NCBI RefSeq assembly: GCF_036322805.1
Contig: NZ_AP027272.1
Span: forward strand, 2,294,001-2,358,000
Origin: Planctobacterium marinum
GTDB lineage: Bacteria; Pseudomonadota; Gammaproteobacteria; Enterobacterales; Alteromonadaceae
Reading direction: 5' to 3'
Length of the DNA: 64,000 nt
Each line of letters opens with the position of its first letter. Within the stretch, counting starts at the first letter, position 1. The position numbers and the translations under genes are program-made. The notes beneath the pieces are model-generated. The model saw only the letters and a list, made by a program, of their open reading frames with translations, did no database searches and was not told the DNA's origin. This document shows positions 26,283 through 35,786 of the stretch, one piece after another.

Positions 26283-27215
26283 TTAGAGCTTTACTGGAGA
26301 CTCAAAACCTTCGGGTTTAAGAGCCAATACATCGCAGCCCAGCATATCTATGACATGCTCCGCGGTATTGCCAATCAGGGCGGCTGAAATGCCTTGACGG
26401 CCAACTGTGCCGATAACAACGAGTTCTGCATCAAATTTTTTCGCGATTGCTGGGATCACGTCTTCCGGTAAACCTTCTTTCACATGGCAATGTGCCACAT
26501 CCACGCCTAAATTTTCAGCATGTTGTTTCATGCAGGCAACATGATGGTCTTTGACTGATTGATTGTAGGTTTGCGGGTCGAATTCGGGGATCTCAATAGC
26601 GATGTTAATGGGCGTGCCCGGAAAGGAATTGACCAGATGCACATGGCCCTTAAGAACGGTAGCCATGTCTTTACAGGTTTCTGTGATGCGCTTATTCAGT
26701 GATTGGTGAGCCTCGTCTTCAGTGCCTACGTTGACCGCACCAAGAACAACACCATTTTCTGGCCAGGCATGGTCTTTAACCAGTAACACAGATACAGGTG
26801 CTTTGCGCAACAGGTGCCAATCGGTAGGGGTAAAAATGACAGACTTTAAGGTGTCGTGTTGCTGCGTGCCTTTGACGATGAGATCATAGTTCTCCGCCAT
26901 AGCTTCTACAATAATGCTTTCATAAGGTCGGTTGTGCCAGACAACTTTGACATCTACCTTGATGTTTTGCGCGTTAGGTTGCTGTTCAATCATCGCCACC
27001 AACCACTCAGTGCGATCATCAACCACTGCTTGTCGCATCATTTCGCGCTCTTCAACAGACAACATGGTCGTCATGTCATAAGAAAAATCGTAGATGCTGA
27101 GAAAAGCAGTAACGCTACCGTCACATTTGTTAGCCAATTCAAGCGCTCGCACTAGCGATTTTTGTTGCTCTTGGGTCGGATCGATAACAGCCAAAATCTT
27201 GTTAAAACCACTCAT
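26283..27215 (-). CDS. uspE: Universal stress protein E
   Basis: A 310-residue tandem universal-stress protein: two Usp domains (about 4-150 and 155-305), each opening with a KILAVIDP- or VLGAVNVG-type strand. The second has the nucleotide-binding-type GTVGRQGISAALIGNTAEHV. The ATG at 27215 has AGGA seven bases upstream; the ATG two codons earlier is too close. As in E. coli it neighbours fnr, and an FNR-like box sits upstream with a TACACT -10 candidate. Confidence 0.93.
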   Translation of the reverse strand: MSGFNKILAVIDPTQEQQKSLVRALELANKCDGSVTAFLSIYDFSYDMTTMLSVEEREMMRQAVVDDRTEWLVAMIEQQPNAQNIKVDVKVVWHNRPYESIIVEAMAENYDLIVKGTQQHDTLKSVIFTPTDWHLLRKAPVSVLLVKDHAWPENGVVLGAVNVGTEDEAHQSLNKRITETCKDMATVLKGHVHLVNSFPGTPINIAIEIPEFDPQTYNQSVKDHHVACMKQHAENLGVDVAHCHVKEGLPEDVIPAIAKKFDAELVVIGTVGRQGISAALIGNTAEHVIDMLGCDVLALKPEGFESPVKL

Positions 27216-27286
27216 AGCCATTTCCTGATGTAATAAACGAACACTCTTAGTGTAAGAAAAGCATCAAAAATTTGCCACTATGAGCC

Positions 27287-27300
27287 TTGTTCTGGATCAA
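27287..27300 (-). promoter_or_regulatory. FNR-type box upstream of uspE
   Basis: TTGTTCTGGATCAA matches TTGAT-N4-ATCAA with one mismatch. On the minus strand a TACACT -10 candidate follows at about 27254-27259, giving spacing expected of a class II FNR-activated promoter for uspE. Confidence 0.6.
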
Positions 27301-27318
27301 TTTGGGGCTAACTTTTTC

Positions 27319-28047
27319 TCATTTGCATTCAGGAGAGAAGGTTTTACTTTTTTCTTCCAGTAGATTCGCATCAACAATATTGATCAATTTACCTTCCACC
27401 GAAAGCAAACCTTCCTTGTTGAATTTAGATAACAAGCGAGAAATGGTTTCTACCGTTAAACCGAGAAAGTTACCAATTTCGCTGCGAGTCATTGTTAAGC
27501 GAAATTGGGTGGCGGAAAAACCTCGTTGATTGAAGCGCAGTGAAAGTGAATGTAAGAAATAGGCCAGTCGTTCTTCTGCGGTACGTTGATTGAGCAACAT
27601 AAACATCTGTTGGTCTTGTTTAATTTCAGCACTCATTAAGCGCATCAGTTGTTTGCGCAGGGCGGGCAGTTCATCGGCCAGATTGTCTAGTGTAGCGAAG
27701 GGAATTTCACATACCATGGAGGTTTCCAGTGCCTGAGTTACAGTTTGATGCGCTTCTTCAGACATGCTGTCGAAACCAATAACTTCACCGGGTAAATGGA
27801 AAGCCGTGATCTGCTCTTCACCACTTTGGCTGATAGCATAAGATTTAAAGGAGCCTGAACGGACGGCGAACAAAGAGGTAAGCTTATCCCCGGTTTCGAA
27901 TAAACGCTCGCCTTTTTGGATGGGGCGTTTACGTTGAATAATGTCGTCGAGTTTATCCAGCTCGTTATTGCTTAAATTAAAAGGTAAGCAGAGTTGACTG
28001 AAACTACAGTTTTGACAATTTAGAGGATAGCGAGCTTGACTTACCAT
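27319..28047 (-). CDS. fnr: Oxygen-sensing regulator FNR (EtrA type)
   Basis: A 242-residue CRP/FNR regulator. Iron-sulfur ligands are Cys11, Cys14 and Cys20 near the N terminus and Cys113 in SMVCEI, matching the E. coli FNR arrangement. The sensor barrel is followed by a helix-turn-helix, [21 protein letters not shown], with the ExxSR recognition residues that read TTGAT half-sites. It sits between the cbb3 assembly genes and uspE, the standard gammaproteobacterial arrangement. Confidence 0.96.
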   Translation of the reverse strand: MVSQARYPLNCQNCSFSQLCLPFNLSNNELDKLDDIIQRKRPIQKGERLFETGDKLTSLFAVRSGSFKSYAISQSGEEQITAFHLPGEVIGFDSMSEEAHQTVTQALETSMVCEIPFATLDNLADELPALRKQLMRLMSAEIKQDQQMFMLLNQRTAEERLAYFLHSLSLRFNQRGFSATQFRLTMTRSEIGNFLGLTVETISRLLSKFNKEGLLSVEGKLINIVDANLLEEKSKTFSPECK

Positions 28048-28082
28048 TTAAACAAAAGGCTCCTTGCAATAATTTAAGCGTA

Positions 28083-28748
28083 CTATAAATGATGCTGTAG
28101 GCTTTGTGCAATGATAAAGCCACCATAAGCAACCAGTGCCAGTGCAATTATTTGTTTTGTTCGGGGGGCTTGTGTTATTGCCAGCAGTTGTTTGGCGGAC
28201 AGCGCCAGTAATAAGGTGGCAGGTAATGTGCCCAAACCAAAACAGATCATCAAAAACGCACTATTTACGGCATCACCTGTTGCCATACTCCATGCCAGTG
28301 TTGAATATACCAATCCACAGGGTAACCAGCCCCAAATCAGGCCATAGGGAAATGCATGAAATGGTGTTTTAAATGGAACAAAGCGTTTTGCAAGGGGGGA
28401 TACTTTGCGCCATAACCGCGCGCCTGCCGATTCAAGCTTTGAAAGTACTCGCCACCAGTTGCCGATATAAGCCCCCAGTAACACAAGCATAACGCCACTG
28501 AGTAATTTGAGTAGCGCGATACCAGAGCCTATTTGGTGGCTGAATATTTGTCCTAGTGCACCCGCTATCAGACCCGCCGCACCATAGCTCAGGATGCGAC
28601 CCAGATTGTAAGACAAAGCGTAAGGTAGCAGAGGTTTGTTATTTGGAATGGCATAGTTTAATCCCGCAATAACACCACCACACATAGCGCTGCAATGCAC
28701 GCTACCTGCAATGCCAATGAGAAAGGCAGCAACGAATTCAGGATGCAC
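28083..28748 (-). CDS. TauE/SafE-like (DsbD_2) membrane protein of the cbb3 assembly locus
   Basis: A 221-residue inner-membrane protein with about six hydrophobic segments. It carries GSVHCSAMCGG near the N terminus and IWGWLPCGLVYS mid-protein, conserved Cys motifs of the DsbD-transmembrane-like proteins found after ccoS. It may handle copper or thiols for oxidase maturation. The start codon is GTG, directly abutting the ccoS stop (TAAGTG), so it is coupled. Confidence 0.87.
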   Translation of the reverse strand: MHPEFVAAFLIGIAGSVHCSAMCGGVIAGLNYAIPNNKPLLPYALSYNLGRILSYGAAGLIAGALGQIFSHQIGSGIALLKLLSGVMLVLLGAYIGNWWRVLSKLESAGARLWRKVSPLAKRFVPFKTPFHAFPYGLIWGWLPCGLVYSTLAWSMATGDAVNSAFLMICFGLGTLPATLLLALSAKQLLAITQAPRTKQIIALALVAYGGFIIAQSLQHHL

Positions 28749-28928
28749 TTAGGGTTTGTCTTTTGGTCGAGAGGCCCGGGCGTCCTTTACATCATCGTCA
28801 AATAAAATACTGTGTCCATGGCGTTCTAAATCCTTAAATTGCTCACTTTTGACCGCCCAGAAAAATATCGCGATGGCCACAATCACCAGAATAATGGCAA
28901 GGGGGATCAAAACGTAAATAATACTCAT
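28749..28928 (-). CDS. ccoS: Cytochrome oxidase maturation protein CcoS
   Basis: A 59-residue single-pass protein reading MSIIYVLIPLAIILVIVAIA, then FFWAVKSEQFKDLERHG and an acidic tail. The WAVKSxQFxDLE segment is the CcoS signature. It is needed for cofactor insertion into cbb3 oxidase in studied species. It lies exactly between ccoI (1-base gap) and the TauE-like gene. Confidence 0.93.
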   Translation of the reverse strand: MSIIYVLIPLAIILVIVAIAIFFWAVKSEQFKDLERHGHSILFDDDVKDARASRPKDKP

Positions 28929-28929
28929 A

Positions 28930-31329
28930 TCAAGTCTCTTTTTTCTTGCTAATTCTAAGTGAGTTAAATGTCACAATGAGTGAACTCAACGACATACCAA
29001 TTACTGCACCCCAAGGAGGCAACAGTCCGGATACTGCAAAAGGCAACACCAGTAAATTATAACCCAATGCCCAAGCGAAGTTTTGCTTGATAATACGTTG
29101 GGTTTTTTGGGCAACCGATAACAGTGCTGAAATAGCAAAGAAGTTGTCTTTTAGCATAATGATATCGGCGGCATTTTGCGCAAAGTCGCTGGCGCCGTTA
29201 ACGGCCACGGAAATATTAGCACCAGCCAGTACCGGAGCATCGTTAACGCCATCACCCACCATTAGTACAATATTACCGTTGTGCTGTAAATTTTGTAAAC
29301 AGGCCAATTTTTGCTCCGGCTTCACACTGTGTTGAAAGCTGCCAAGTTTGAGCTTTGTGGCCAGTTCCGACACTTTGCGTTGATTATCACCGCTGAGCAG
29401 CAGTGTGTTTTTGTTTTGGAATTCATTGAAAAATGACTGCACTGCCTCTCGAAGAGAATCTTCTAGGGAGAAGCTCGCTATCAGTTCATAGTGCTCGCCA
29501 GATTGACGAGCCAGATAAACATCGGCATCGGGATGTTGAGTAGGCTGTGTGGTAAATGCCCGATTGCCAATGCGATATATCTCACCGTCGATTTGTCCTT
29601 CGATGCCGGCTCCCGGGTGAACTTCTATCCCTGTACAGGGGAGCTTTTCATCACTTGTAAATGCCTTGGCGATAGGGTGTTCCGAGTGTTCCTCTAACGA
29701 TGCAGCAATGCTCAAAACTTGCTCATCTGCAAGGGAGCTGTGGTTTTTCCAGCTAACGATGCCGGGAGTTCCCTGGGTTAAGGTCCCGGTTTTATCAAAG
29801 GCAAAGACATCCACCTTAGTAATGGTTTCCAAAAGGTCCGTACGCTTTATCACTAAACCCACTTCATTAAGTTTACTCATGGCGGCCGTAAAAGCCGTAG
29901 GGGTGGCCAAACCCAGTGCACAAGGGCAGGTGGCGACTAATACTGATACTGTGATCCAAAGCGCATCTTGCGGTGATGTGTGATACCAATAACTGAAGGT
30001 AAGGGCAGAAATTATCAATACTACCGTGACAAAAATACCGGCTAACCTGTCGGCAGCAATGGCAAAACGAGGCTTTTCTGAAAAAGCGAGCTCCTGTGCG
30101 CGACTTATCTGATTAATAGTAGAGTTGGTTAAAGTCGCTGAGACCAGGGCATTAATGGGGTTTGAAATATTGATACTACCGCCATAAAGTGCGTCGTTTT
30201 TACTTTTAACCACGGGGGAAGATTCGCCGGTCAGCAAGGCCTCATCCAGCTCAGCCGCTTCTGATAGTAATACACAATCAACTGGAACGGTATCGCCGGT
30301 TTTTATCAAGATTTGTTGTCCTGCTTTTAAGGATTTAGCCGGTACTTCAAGCGCCGCATTGTCGTCGTGAATTAGTCTTGCAAATTGCGGTAATTGCTTG
30401 GTGATATTGTTGCCAGTGATCACTGCCTTTTGTCGGCCTCTATGCTCAAAATAGCGACCAATCAACAGCAAGAAGATGAACATACAAATAGATTCGAAAT
30501 AAACTTCGCCATATTCTTGCCAGGTTGACCAAGCGCTGCTGCACCAGGTAATGAAAATAGCGATACTCACGGGCAGATCCATGTTGAGTGTGCGCGCAGA
30601 GAGTCCATTGAGGGCGCTAATAAAAAACACTGAACCGGAATAAAACACCACTGGTGTACTCAGCACCAGGCTTACCCAGTGTAAAAAGTTCCGAGTTTCG
30701 TCATCGAGATTGCCAAACACACCAAAATATAAGGCAAAAGCCAGCATCATGACTTGCATCGTCAATAATCCGGCAAGACCTAGCTTTTTCAGGAACGTTT
30801 TGTTTTCCGCCTGAAATATGGCTTCGTGTTGATCAGGTTGAAAGGGACGTGCCCGGTAACCAATTTCCGCGAACAGATTAAGAACCTGACTTAAACTTAA
30901 TTGGTTTTTAAACCAGCGAACAGTGGCTCGTCTGGCACTGACATCCACACCTACCTGACGAACGCCAGTTTGGCTGTTGAGCCTTTTCTCAATGAGCCAG
31001 GCACAAGCGGGGCAGTTTAATCCTTCAACCGTTAGCTGTGCTTCCGCCAGTTCTTTGTTGCTACTGATGTATTCGTCGCTGAGTTCAGGCAGGTCATAAA
31101 TTTGATTTTGCTGCAGTAATTCAGTGGGGACAGCATCCGCTTTAGCAGCGGGTTCGGTGCGAAACTTGTAATAGTCTTCCAGGCCCGCTTCTACAACAGA
31201 GCAGGCGACTTCTTTACAACCGGGACAGCAAAAGTGTCTTTCACTTTTTAATATGTTCGCATTGTAAACTTCACCTTGGGGTATGTTTTCATCGCAATGA
31301 AAACAATGGCCCTGTGCCGTTTGATACAT
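28930..31329 (-). CDS. ccoI: Copper-exporting P1B-type ATPase of cbb3 oxidase assembly (CcoI/FixI)
   Basis: A 799-residue ATPase delivering copper for cbb3 oxidase. It shows an N-terminal cysteine-rich metal domain (CFHCDEN, CCPGCKEV), an HMA domain with GLNCPACAWLIE, the membrane CPC motif in VATCPCALGLATP, the phosphorylation site DKTGT and GDGVNDAP. The N-terminal CxxC pair is typical of CcoI rather than CopA. The ATG overlaps the ccoH stop (TGATG). Confidence 0.95.
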   Translation of the reverse strand: MYQTAQGHCFHCDENIPQGEVYNANILKSERHFCCPGCKEVACSVVEAGLEDYYKFRTEPAAKADAVPTELLQQNQIYDLPELSDEYISSNKELAEAQLTVEGLNCPACAWLIEKRLNSQTGVRQVGVDVSARRATVRWFKNQLSLSQVLNLFAEIGYRARPFQPDQHEAIFQAENKTFLKKLGLAGLLTMQVMMLAFALYFGVFGNLDDETRNFLHWVSLVLSTPVVFYSGSVFFISALNGLSARTLNMDLPVSIAIFITWCSSAWSTWQEYGEVYFESICMFIFLLLIGRYFEHRGRQKAVITGNNITKQLPQFARLIHDDNAALEVPAKSLKAGQQILIKTGDTVPVDCVLLSEAAELDEALLTGESSPVVKSKNDALYGGSINISNPINALVSATLTNSTINQISRAQELAFSEKPRFAIAADRLAGIFVTVVLIISALTFSYWYHTSPQDALWITVSVLVATCPCALGLATPTAFTAAMSKLNEVGLVIKRTDLLETITKVDVFAFDKTGTLTQGTPGIVSWKNHSSLADEQVLSIAASLEEHSEHPIAKAFTSDEKLPCTGIEVHPGAGIEGQIDGEIYRIGNRAFTTQPTQHPDADVYLARQSGEHYELIASFSLEDSLREAVQSFFNEFQNKNTLLLSGDNQRKVSELATKLKLGSFQHSVKPEQKLACLQNLQHNGNIVLMVGDGVNDAPVLAGANISVAVNGASDFAQNAADIIMLKDNFFAISALLSVAQKTQRIIKQNFAWALGYNLLVLPFAVSGLLPPWGAVIGMSLSSLIVTFNSLRISKKKET

Positions 31330-31808
31330 CAGGGCTCCAAAATAATCTCGTCAGTTCTTGGAAATGCGACGGTTTGTCGGATTTTCCAGGATTCATCAAA
31401 AGGGGTAAGGGTTACGCGCCACTTGCCGTCAACTGATCCAGGTAAGTTGCCACTGTAGTCTCCCTCTGCATTGCGGGTCAACATGACAAAGAAGTCGCGA
31501 TCTTCCAGCGTGGCATGGAAAAAATCTAACTTGATGGCTGCAGAATCCGGTGGAAGGGCCTGTTTGAAGTTTACTTTAACGCTATCCTCTTCAATAGTTA
31601 GCCCGGCAACGAGGTTGAGTTGTTTAGCCATGCGTTTTTTACTAATGGATTGGTTTATGGCTTTGCCTTCTTTGTAATAATCATCAGACACCATGGAGTT
31701 TTCTGAAGTGATAGCAAGGTAGACAATAGTAAATCCAAGCACAATGGAGACGGCTGGAACGGTGATTAAAAACCAAGGCCAAAATTGCTTATACCATTTT
31801 TCAGTCAT
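31329..31808 (-). CDS. ccoH: FixH/CcoH family protein
   Basis: A 159-residue protein with one N-terminal transmembrane helix (about 10-32) and a periplasmic beta domain, beginning MTEKWYKQFWPWFLI and with VSDDYYKEGKAINQ after the helix, the FixH/CcoH pattern. It helps assemble or stabilise cbb3 oxidase. It is first in the ccoH-ccoI-ccoS-TauE-like run and follows the ccoP terminator. Confidence 0.92.
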   Translation of the reverse strand: MTEKWYKQFWPWFLITVPAVSIVLGFTIVYLAITSENSMVSDDYYKEGKAINQSISKKRMAKQLNLVAGLTIEEDSVKVNFKQALPPDSAAIKLDFFHATLEDRDFFVMLTRNAEGDYSGNLPGSVDGKWRVTLTPFDESWKIRQTVAFPRTDEIILEP

Positions 31809-31843
31809 ACAGTTGAAGAACCCTCAAGCTCAAAATTACTCAT

Positions 31844-31871
31844 AAAAAAGCCTCGGTTACCCGAGGCTTTT
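31844..31871. terminator. Terminator between ccoP and ccoH
   Basis: GCCTCGG (31850-31856), loop TTAC, CCGAGGC (31861-31867), with A and T runs on both sides. It ends the ccoNOQP transcript, perhaps partially, so that ccoH can be read through or use its own promoter. Confidence 0.85.
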
Positions 31872-31889
31872 GGCTGGAATATAATTCCC

Positions 31890-32843
31890 TTATTCTTGAT
31901 TAGATAGGCTATATACGTAGGCTGCTACAACGTGGATCTTATCTTCACCCAAACGTTCGTCAAATGCTGGCATAACGCCATTTCGACCGTAAGTTAAGGT
32001 TTCCGTTACCGCTTTGTGGCTGCCACCGTACAACCAGATGTTGTCGGTTAAATTTGGTGCGCCCAAGGCTTGATTACCTTTTCCGTCCATGCCGTGACAA
32101 GCTGCACACACTGCAAAGCGCGCCTGACCTTTTTCCTTCAAGCCCTGGTCTACACTGCGACCACTTAGGCTTAAGGTATAGGCGACAACTTCTTCGATGC
32201 CTTTTTCACCCATGGCATCTATCCAACCAGGCATTGCGCCCTGCCGACCTAGATGTAAGGTTTCCTTAATCTTCTCAGGTGAACCACCATATAACCAATC
32301 ATCGTCTGCCAGGTTAGGGAAGCCTGTTGAGCCTCTGGCATCAGAACCGTGACACATAGAACAGTTTTGTAAGAACAATCTTTGTCCCACTTTCAATGCT
32401 TCAGGGTCATTAACCAGTTCGCTGATTGGGCGGCTAGCAATCGCCTTGAATACCGGATCGAATTTTTCTGCCGCGAACTGCATTTCACGGTCGTATTGCA
32501 CAAGCTCACCAGATTCTTTCGCCGCAGCTACCGCAGCTCTTGACTCCTCAAGAGAGCGGATGTCCTGGTGCGAGCTTTTCCAACCTAGTAAACCCTGGAA
32601 GTTTCCTAGTCCGGGATATAAGGCGAAATAGACAAGCGCCCAAACGATAACCGCGTAAAACATGTAGGTCCACCATACCGGCAAACCATTGTTGATTTCG
32701 ACGATGCCATCAAATTCATGATGCATATCATCGCCTTCCTCAACACCCGTTTTATTCTTTAAACACCAGCGTAACAGCAGGAAACATCCCAGTATTGTAC
32801 CCAGTGAAATAACACTTATGAAAATGCTCCAAAAGCTACTCAT
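31890..32843 (-). CDS. ccoP: cbb3-type cytochrome c oxidase subunit III (diheme, CcoP)
   Basis: A 317-residue diheme cytochrome c subunit. Heme motifs are CSMCH (161-165) and CAACH (246-250), with distal ligands in GAMPGW and GVMPAF. Two N-terminal transmembrane helices (about 6-26 and 57-77) precede the heme domains, as in gammaproteobacterial CcoP. It receives electrons from soluble cytochromes and passes them to CcoO/CcoN. It overlaps ccoQ by 8 bp. Confidence 0.96.
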   Translation of the reverse strand: MSSFWSIFISVISLGTILGCFLLLRWCLKNKTGVEEGDDMHHEFDGIVEINNGLPVWWTYMFYAVIVWALVYFALYPGLGNFQGLLGWKSSHQDIRSLEESRAAVAAAKESGELVQYDREMQFAAEKFDPVFKAIASRPISELVNDPEALKVGQRLFLQNCSMCHGSDARGSTGFPNLADDDWLYGGSPEKIKETLHLGRQGAMPGWIDAMGEKGIEEVVAYTLSLSGRSVDQGLKEKGQARFAVCAACHGMDGKGNQALGAPNLTDNIWLYGGSHKAVTETLTYGRNGVMPAFDERLGEDKIHVVAAYVYSLSNQE

Positions 32844-33021
32844 TGTCAGAAGACTCCCGTTTTGTGCTTGATGCTTTGTGTTTTGGCTCGTCGTCGAAAA
32901 CTAAATTGGCCGCTTCATCAAACCCTGGCTTGGAGCGCTTACTGTACGCCCAAAGCACAATACCAATAAAAAATACAAATACTGCAACTGTAAATATGCT
33001 GCCTATAGTACCGTAATCCAT
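32836..33021 (-). CDS. ccoQ: cbb3 oxidase subunit CcoQ
   Basis: A 61-residue single-pass protein (helix at about 7-26, then a polar tail with AANLVFDDEP). Size, position between ccoO and ccoP and the FDD tail are typical of CcoQ/FixQ. Confidence 0.93.
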   Translation of the reverse strand: MDYGTIGSIFTVAVFVFFIGIVLWAYSKRSKPGFDEAANLVFDDEPKHKASSTKRESSDNE

Positions 33022-33029
33022 AATGACAC

Positions 33030-33635
33030 CTACTTAAGAGCTGTACCTAGCGACTGAAGGTAAGCAATAAGAGCTTCCATTTCAGTCTTACCAGCGACAG
33101 CCTCTTGGGCACCTGCAATATCTTCATCTGTGTATGGCACACCGAATCCTCTGAAGATTTCCATCTTCTTGGCAGTGTACTTGCCGTCTAACACATTTTC
33201 GTCCAACCAAGGGAAGGCGGGCATATTAGACTCTGGAACCACAGCGCGAGGGTCCATCATGTGTGCATAGTGCCAGTCATCACTGTATCTGCCACCAACA
33301 CGCGCCAGGTCAGGACCTGTACGCTTTGAACCCCACAAAAACGGGTGTTCCCAAACAGATTCGCCTGCCACGGAGTAGTGACCGTAACGCTCAGTCTCTG
33401 AGCGGAACGGACGGATCATTTGGCTGTGACATCCTACGCAACCTTCGCGGATGTAGATGTCGCGTCCTTCTAATTGCAGAGCCGTATAGGGTTTAAGGCC
33501 ATCTACAGGCTTCATGGTTTGCTGTTGAAACATCAAAGGAGTGATTTCAACCAACGCGCCAAATGAAATAGAAATCAAGATAAATACCGCTAGCAAGCCA
33601 GCATTTTTTTCTACAAGTTCATGTACGTTCTTCAT
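33030..33635 (-). CDS. ccoO: cbb3-type cytochrome c oxidase subunit II (monoheme, CcoO)
   Basis: A 201-residue monoheme cytochrome anchored by one N-terminal helix. The heme site is CVGCH (66-70) in [15 protein letters not shown]. The distal methionine lies within [11 protein letters not shown]. The protein matches CcoO/FixO throughout. It follows ccoN after 9 bp. Confidence 0.97.
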   Translation of the reverse strand: MKNVHELVEKNAGLLAVFILISISFGALVEITPLMFQQQTMKPVDGLKPYTALQLEGRDIYIREGCVGCHSQMIRPFRSETERYGHYSVAGESVWEHPFLWGSKRTGPDLARVGGRYSDDWHYAHMMDPRAVVPESNMPAFPWLDENVLDGKYTAKKMEIFRGFGVPYTDEDIAGAQEAVAGKTEMEALIAYLQSLGTALK

Positions 33636-33644
33636 TATCGTTCC

Positions 33645-35087
33645 TTATGCTGGCTGAGCTTCTGCAGAGTCGGCTTCTTTAGTGTCCGCTGTTTCATCAC
33701 TCGTGATGGTTTTGTAGCAGTTGTAAGCCATGATCAACATACCAACAACTACGAAGCAACCACCTAAGAATCGAATGAAGTAGAAGGGCATTGAAGCTTC
33801 AAGACTTTCTACGAAGCTGTAGGTCAAAGTGCCGTCGGCATTAACAGCACGCCACATCAGACCTTGCATAACACCAGAAATCCACATTGCTACGATATAC
33901 AGTACAACACCCACTGTTGCTAACCAGAAGTGAACATTAACCAGTTTTAAGCTGTACATGCCTGGCTTGTTAAACAGCACAGGGATCAGGTGGTAAAGTG
34001 AACCGATAGATACCATGGCTACCCAACCTAAAGCTCCAGAGTGCACGTGCCCGATAGTCCAGTCTGTGTAGTGAGACAGGGCATTAACCGTTTTGATTGC
34101 CATCATCGGGCCTTCAAAGGTAGACATACCGTAGAAAGACAAAGAAACAATCAAGAAGCGCAATACCGGGTCTGAGCGAAGTTTATGCCATGCACCTGAT
34201 AGCGTCATGATACCGTTGATCATACCGCCCCAAGAAGGAACGAATAATACAACCGACATCACCATACCCACTGACTGTGTCCAGTCAGGCAATGCGGTGT
34301 AATGTAAGTGGTGAGGACCAGCCCATATGTAAAGCGAAACAAGTGCCCAGAAGTGGATAACAGATAGACGGTAAGAATAAACCGGGCGACCCGCTTGTTT
34401 AGGTACGAAGTAGTACATCATGCCGAGGAAACCAGCAGTCAGGAAGAACCCAACGGCGTTGTGGCCATACCACCACTGCATCATGGCATCTACGGCACCG
34501 CCGTAAATAGAGTAAGACTTGGTAAGTGAAACCGGAACAGCAAGACTGTTACCAATGTGAAGTACGGCGACGGTAATTATAAAGGCGCCGAAGAACCAGT
34601 TGGCTACGTAAATGTGTGACACTTTCCGGATAATGACTGTGCCGAAGAAGTTTATCAGGTAAGCCACCCAAACCAACGTAATCAGAATGTCTATTGGCCA
34701 CTCAAGTTCCGCATACTCTTTTGAAGCTGTGATCCCCAATGGTAAGGTAATCGCAGCTGCGACAATAATGGCTTGCCACCCCCAAAAGGTAAAATTAGCC
34801 AATTTATCACTGAACAACCTTACTTGTGAGGTGCGCTGCACCACGTAGTAAGATGTCGCGAATAACGCACAACCACCAAAGGCAAATATTACTGCGTTGG
34901 TGTGCAGTGGTCTTAAGCGCGAAAAGGTTAACCATGGCGTATCAAAGTTCAATGCAGGCCAGATAAGCTGTGCCGCAATTAGAACTCCAACGCCCATGCC
35001 AACGATACCCCATATTACTGCCATGACAGCGAATTTGCGGACTACGTCGTAGTTATATTCTGGATGTGTTTGAGTCATTTCACTCAT
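33645..35087 (-). CDS. ccoN: cbb3-type cytochrome c oxidase catalytic subunit I (CcoN)
   Basis: A 480-residue heme-copper oxidase catalytic subunit with about 12 membrane helices. Heme and CuB ligands are visible in [39 protein letters not shown] and THW-type segments such as [14 protein letters not shown]. High-affinity terminal oxidase for low oxygen. First gene of ccoNOQP, with an FNR box about 200 bp upstream. A second ATG three codons in is possible. Confidence 0.97.
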   Translation of the reverse strand: MSEMTQTHPEYNYDVVRKFAVMAVIWGIVGMGVGVLIAAQLIWPALNFDTPWLTFSRLRPLHTNAVIFAFGGCALFATSYYVVQRTSQVRLFSDKLANFTFWGWQAIIVAAAITLPLGITASKEYAELEWPIDILITLVWVAYLINFFGTVIIRKVSHIYVANWFFGAFIITVAVLHIGNSLAVPVSLTKSYSIYGGAVDAMMQWWYGHNAVGFFLTAGFLGMMYYFVPKQAGRPVYSYRLSVIHFWALVSLYIWAGPHHLHYTALPDWTQSVGMVMSVVLFVPSWGGMINGIMTLSGAWHKLRSDPVLRFLIVSLSFYGMSTFEGPMMAIKTVNALSHYTDWTIGHVHSGALGWVAMVSIGSLYHLIPVLFNKPGMYSLKLVNVHFWLATVGVVLYIVAMWISGVMQGLMWRAVNADGTLTYSFVESLEASMPFYFIRFLGGCFVVVGMLIMAYNCYKTITSDETADTKEADSAEAQPA

Positions 35088-35177
35088 TTTTTATACCGTC
35101 TTCCACATGTGTTGAGTGTTAATTTCTATGCAATTAATGCTAGCCGTCCCCGATTAACAATAGATAACTAATGAAAA

Positions 35178-35194
35178 TTGTACAAATCGTACAA
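35178..35194. promoter_or_regulatory. TTGTAC palindrome upstream of ccoN
   Basis: TTGTAC-AAATC-GTACAA, a perfect 6+6 inverted repeat, 91 bp before the ccoN start. It may be an additional regulator site; the binder is unknown. Confidence 0.4.
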
Positions 35195-35282
35195 ACATTA
35201 AGCTACATAATTGTAACAGGTTGTATAGGCGCGCAAATAATAAGGGTTTTGTCGCCAAAAAGATAGTTACAAAGCAACTAAC

Positions 35283-35296
35283 TTGATCTTGATCAA
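35283..35296. promoter_or_regulatory. Perfect FNR box between ccoN and the divergent small gene
   Basis: TTGATCTTGATCAA exactly matches TTGAT-N4-ATCAA. It lies in the divergent region. Its centre is about 42 bp before the putative start of the plus-strand gene and about 200 bp before ccoN. FNR control of cbb3 oxidase genes is well established in related bacteria. Confidence 0.85.
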
Positions 35297-35331
35297 ATAT
35301 CCTTTAATCTAGGCTAAGCCATTGATTAGTA

Positions 35332-35772
35332 TTGTTAACTTGGTATTTACATTTGACCAAATTTACGCCATTTGCCGCGCTTATACTGCTGCTTGTTGCA
35401 GTGTCTTACTTTACAGGAAAAGATCAAAGCAACATTGAGCTACATCAAGCTTTTATTACGGAGCCAGAATTCCGGTTGGATATCAGCCCATGGCCTGTTT
35501 TAGTCGAAGAAGAAATCACGTTGCTATTTACTCTGAGTATGTCCGAAAAGCAGAAAATAGAGAGTATTTCAGCTCGGGTAGAGGGCGTTAATATGAATAT
35601 GGGAGTGATTCCGGTCATCTGGTCAGAGGCGGATACATCTGGACAAACTATCGGCAGTTTTATGTTGGGGAGTTGCAGCGAGCCTGTCATGCGCTGGCAG
35701 TTGATACTTGATGTGCGGTTGACATCAGGGAAGAAAATCCAACGTATCGCTGAATTTTCCTCCAGGAGTTAA
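35332..35772 (+). CDS. Membrane-anchored protein divergent from ccoN, possible copper-related factor
   Basis: About 146 residues with one N-terminal hydrophobic segment (FAALILLLVAVSYF) and a periplasmic beta-rich domain. No ATG lies near: the frame opens with TTG codons at 35332 and 35353, neither with a good ribosome-binding site, so the start is uncertain. The domain has NMNMGVIPVIW and MLGSCSEPVMRWQL, an arrangement of Met and Cys reminiscent of small copper-handling or FixH/YtkA-like domains. Its perfect FNR box and position beside ccoN suggest an oxidase-maturation role. This is inference. Confidence 0.7.
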   Translation: MLTWYLHLTKFTPFAALILLLVAVSYFTGKDQSNIELHQAFITEPEFRLDISPWPVLVEEEITLLFTLSMSEKQKIESISARVEGVNMNMGVIPVIWSEADTSGQTIGSFMLGSCSEPVMRWQLILDVRLTSGKKIQRIAEFSSRS

Positions 35773-35786
35773 TTATCGTTGTTTAC

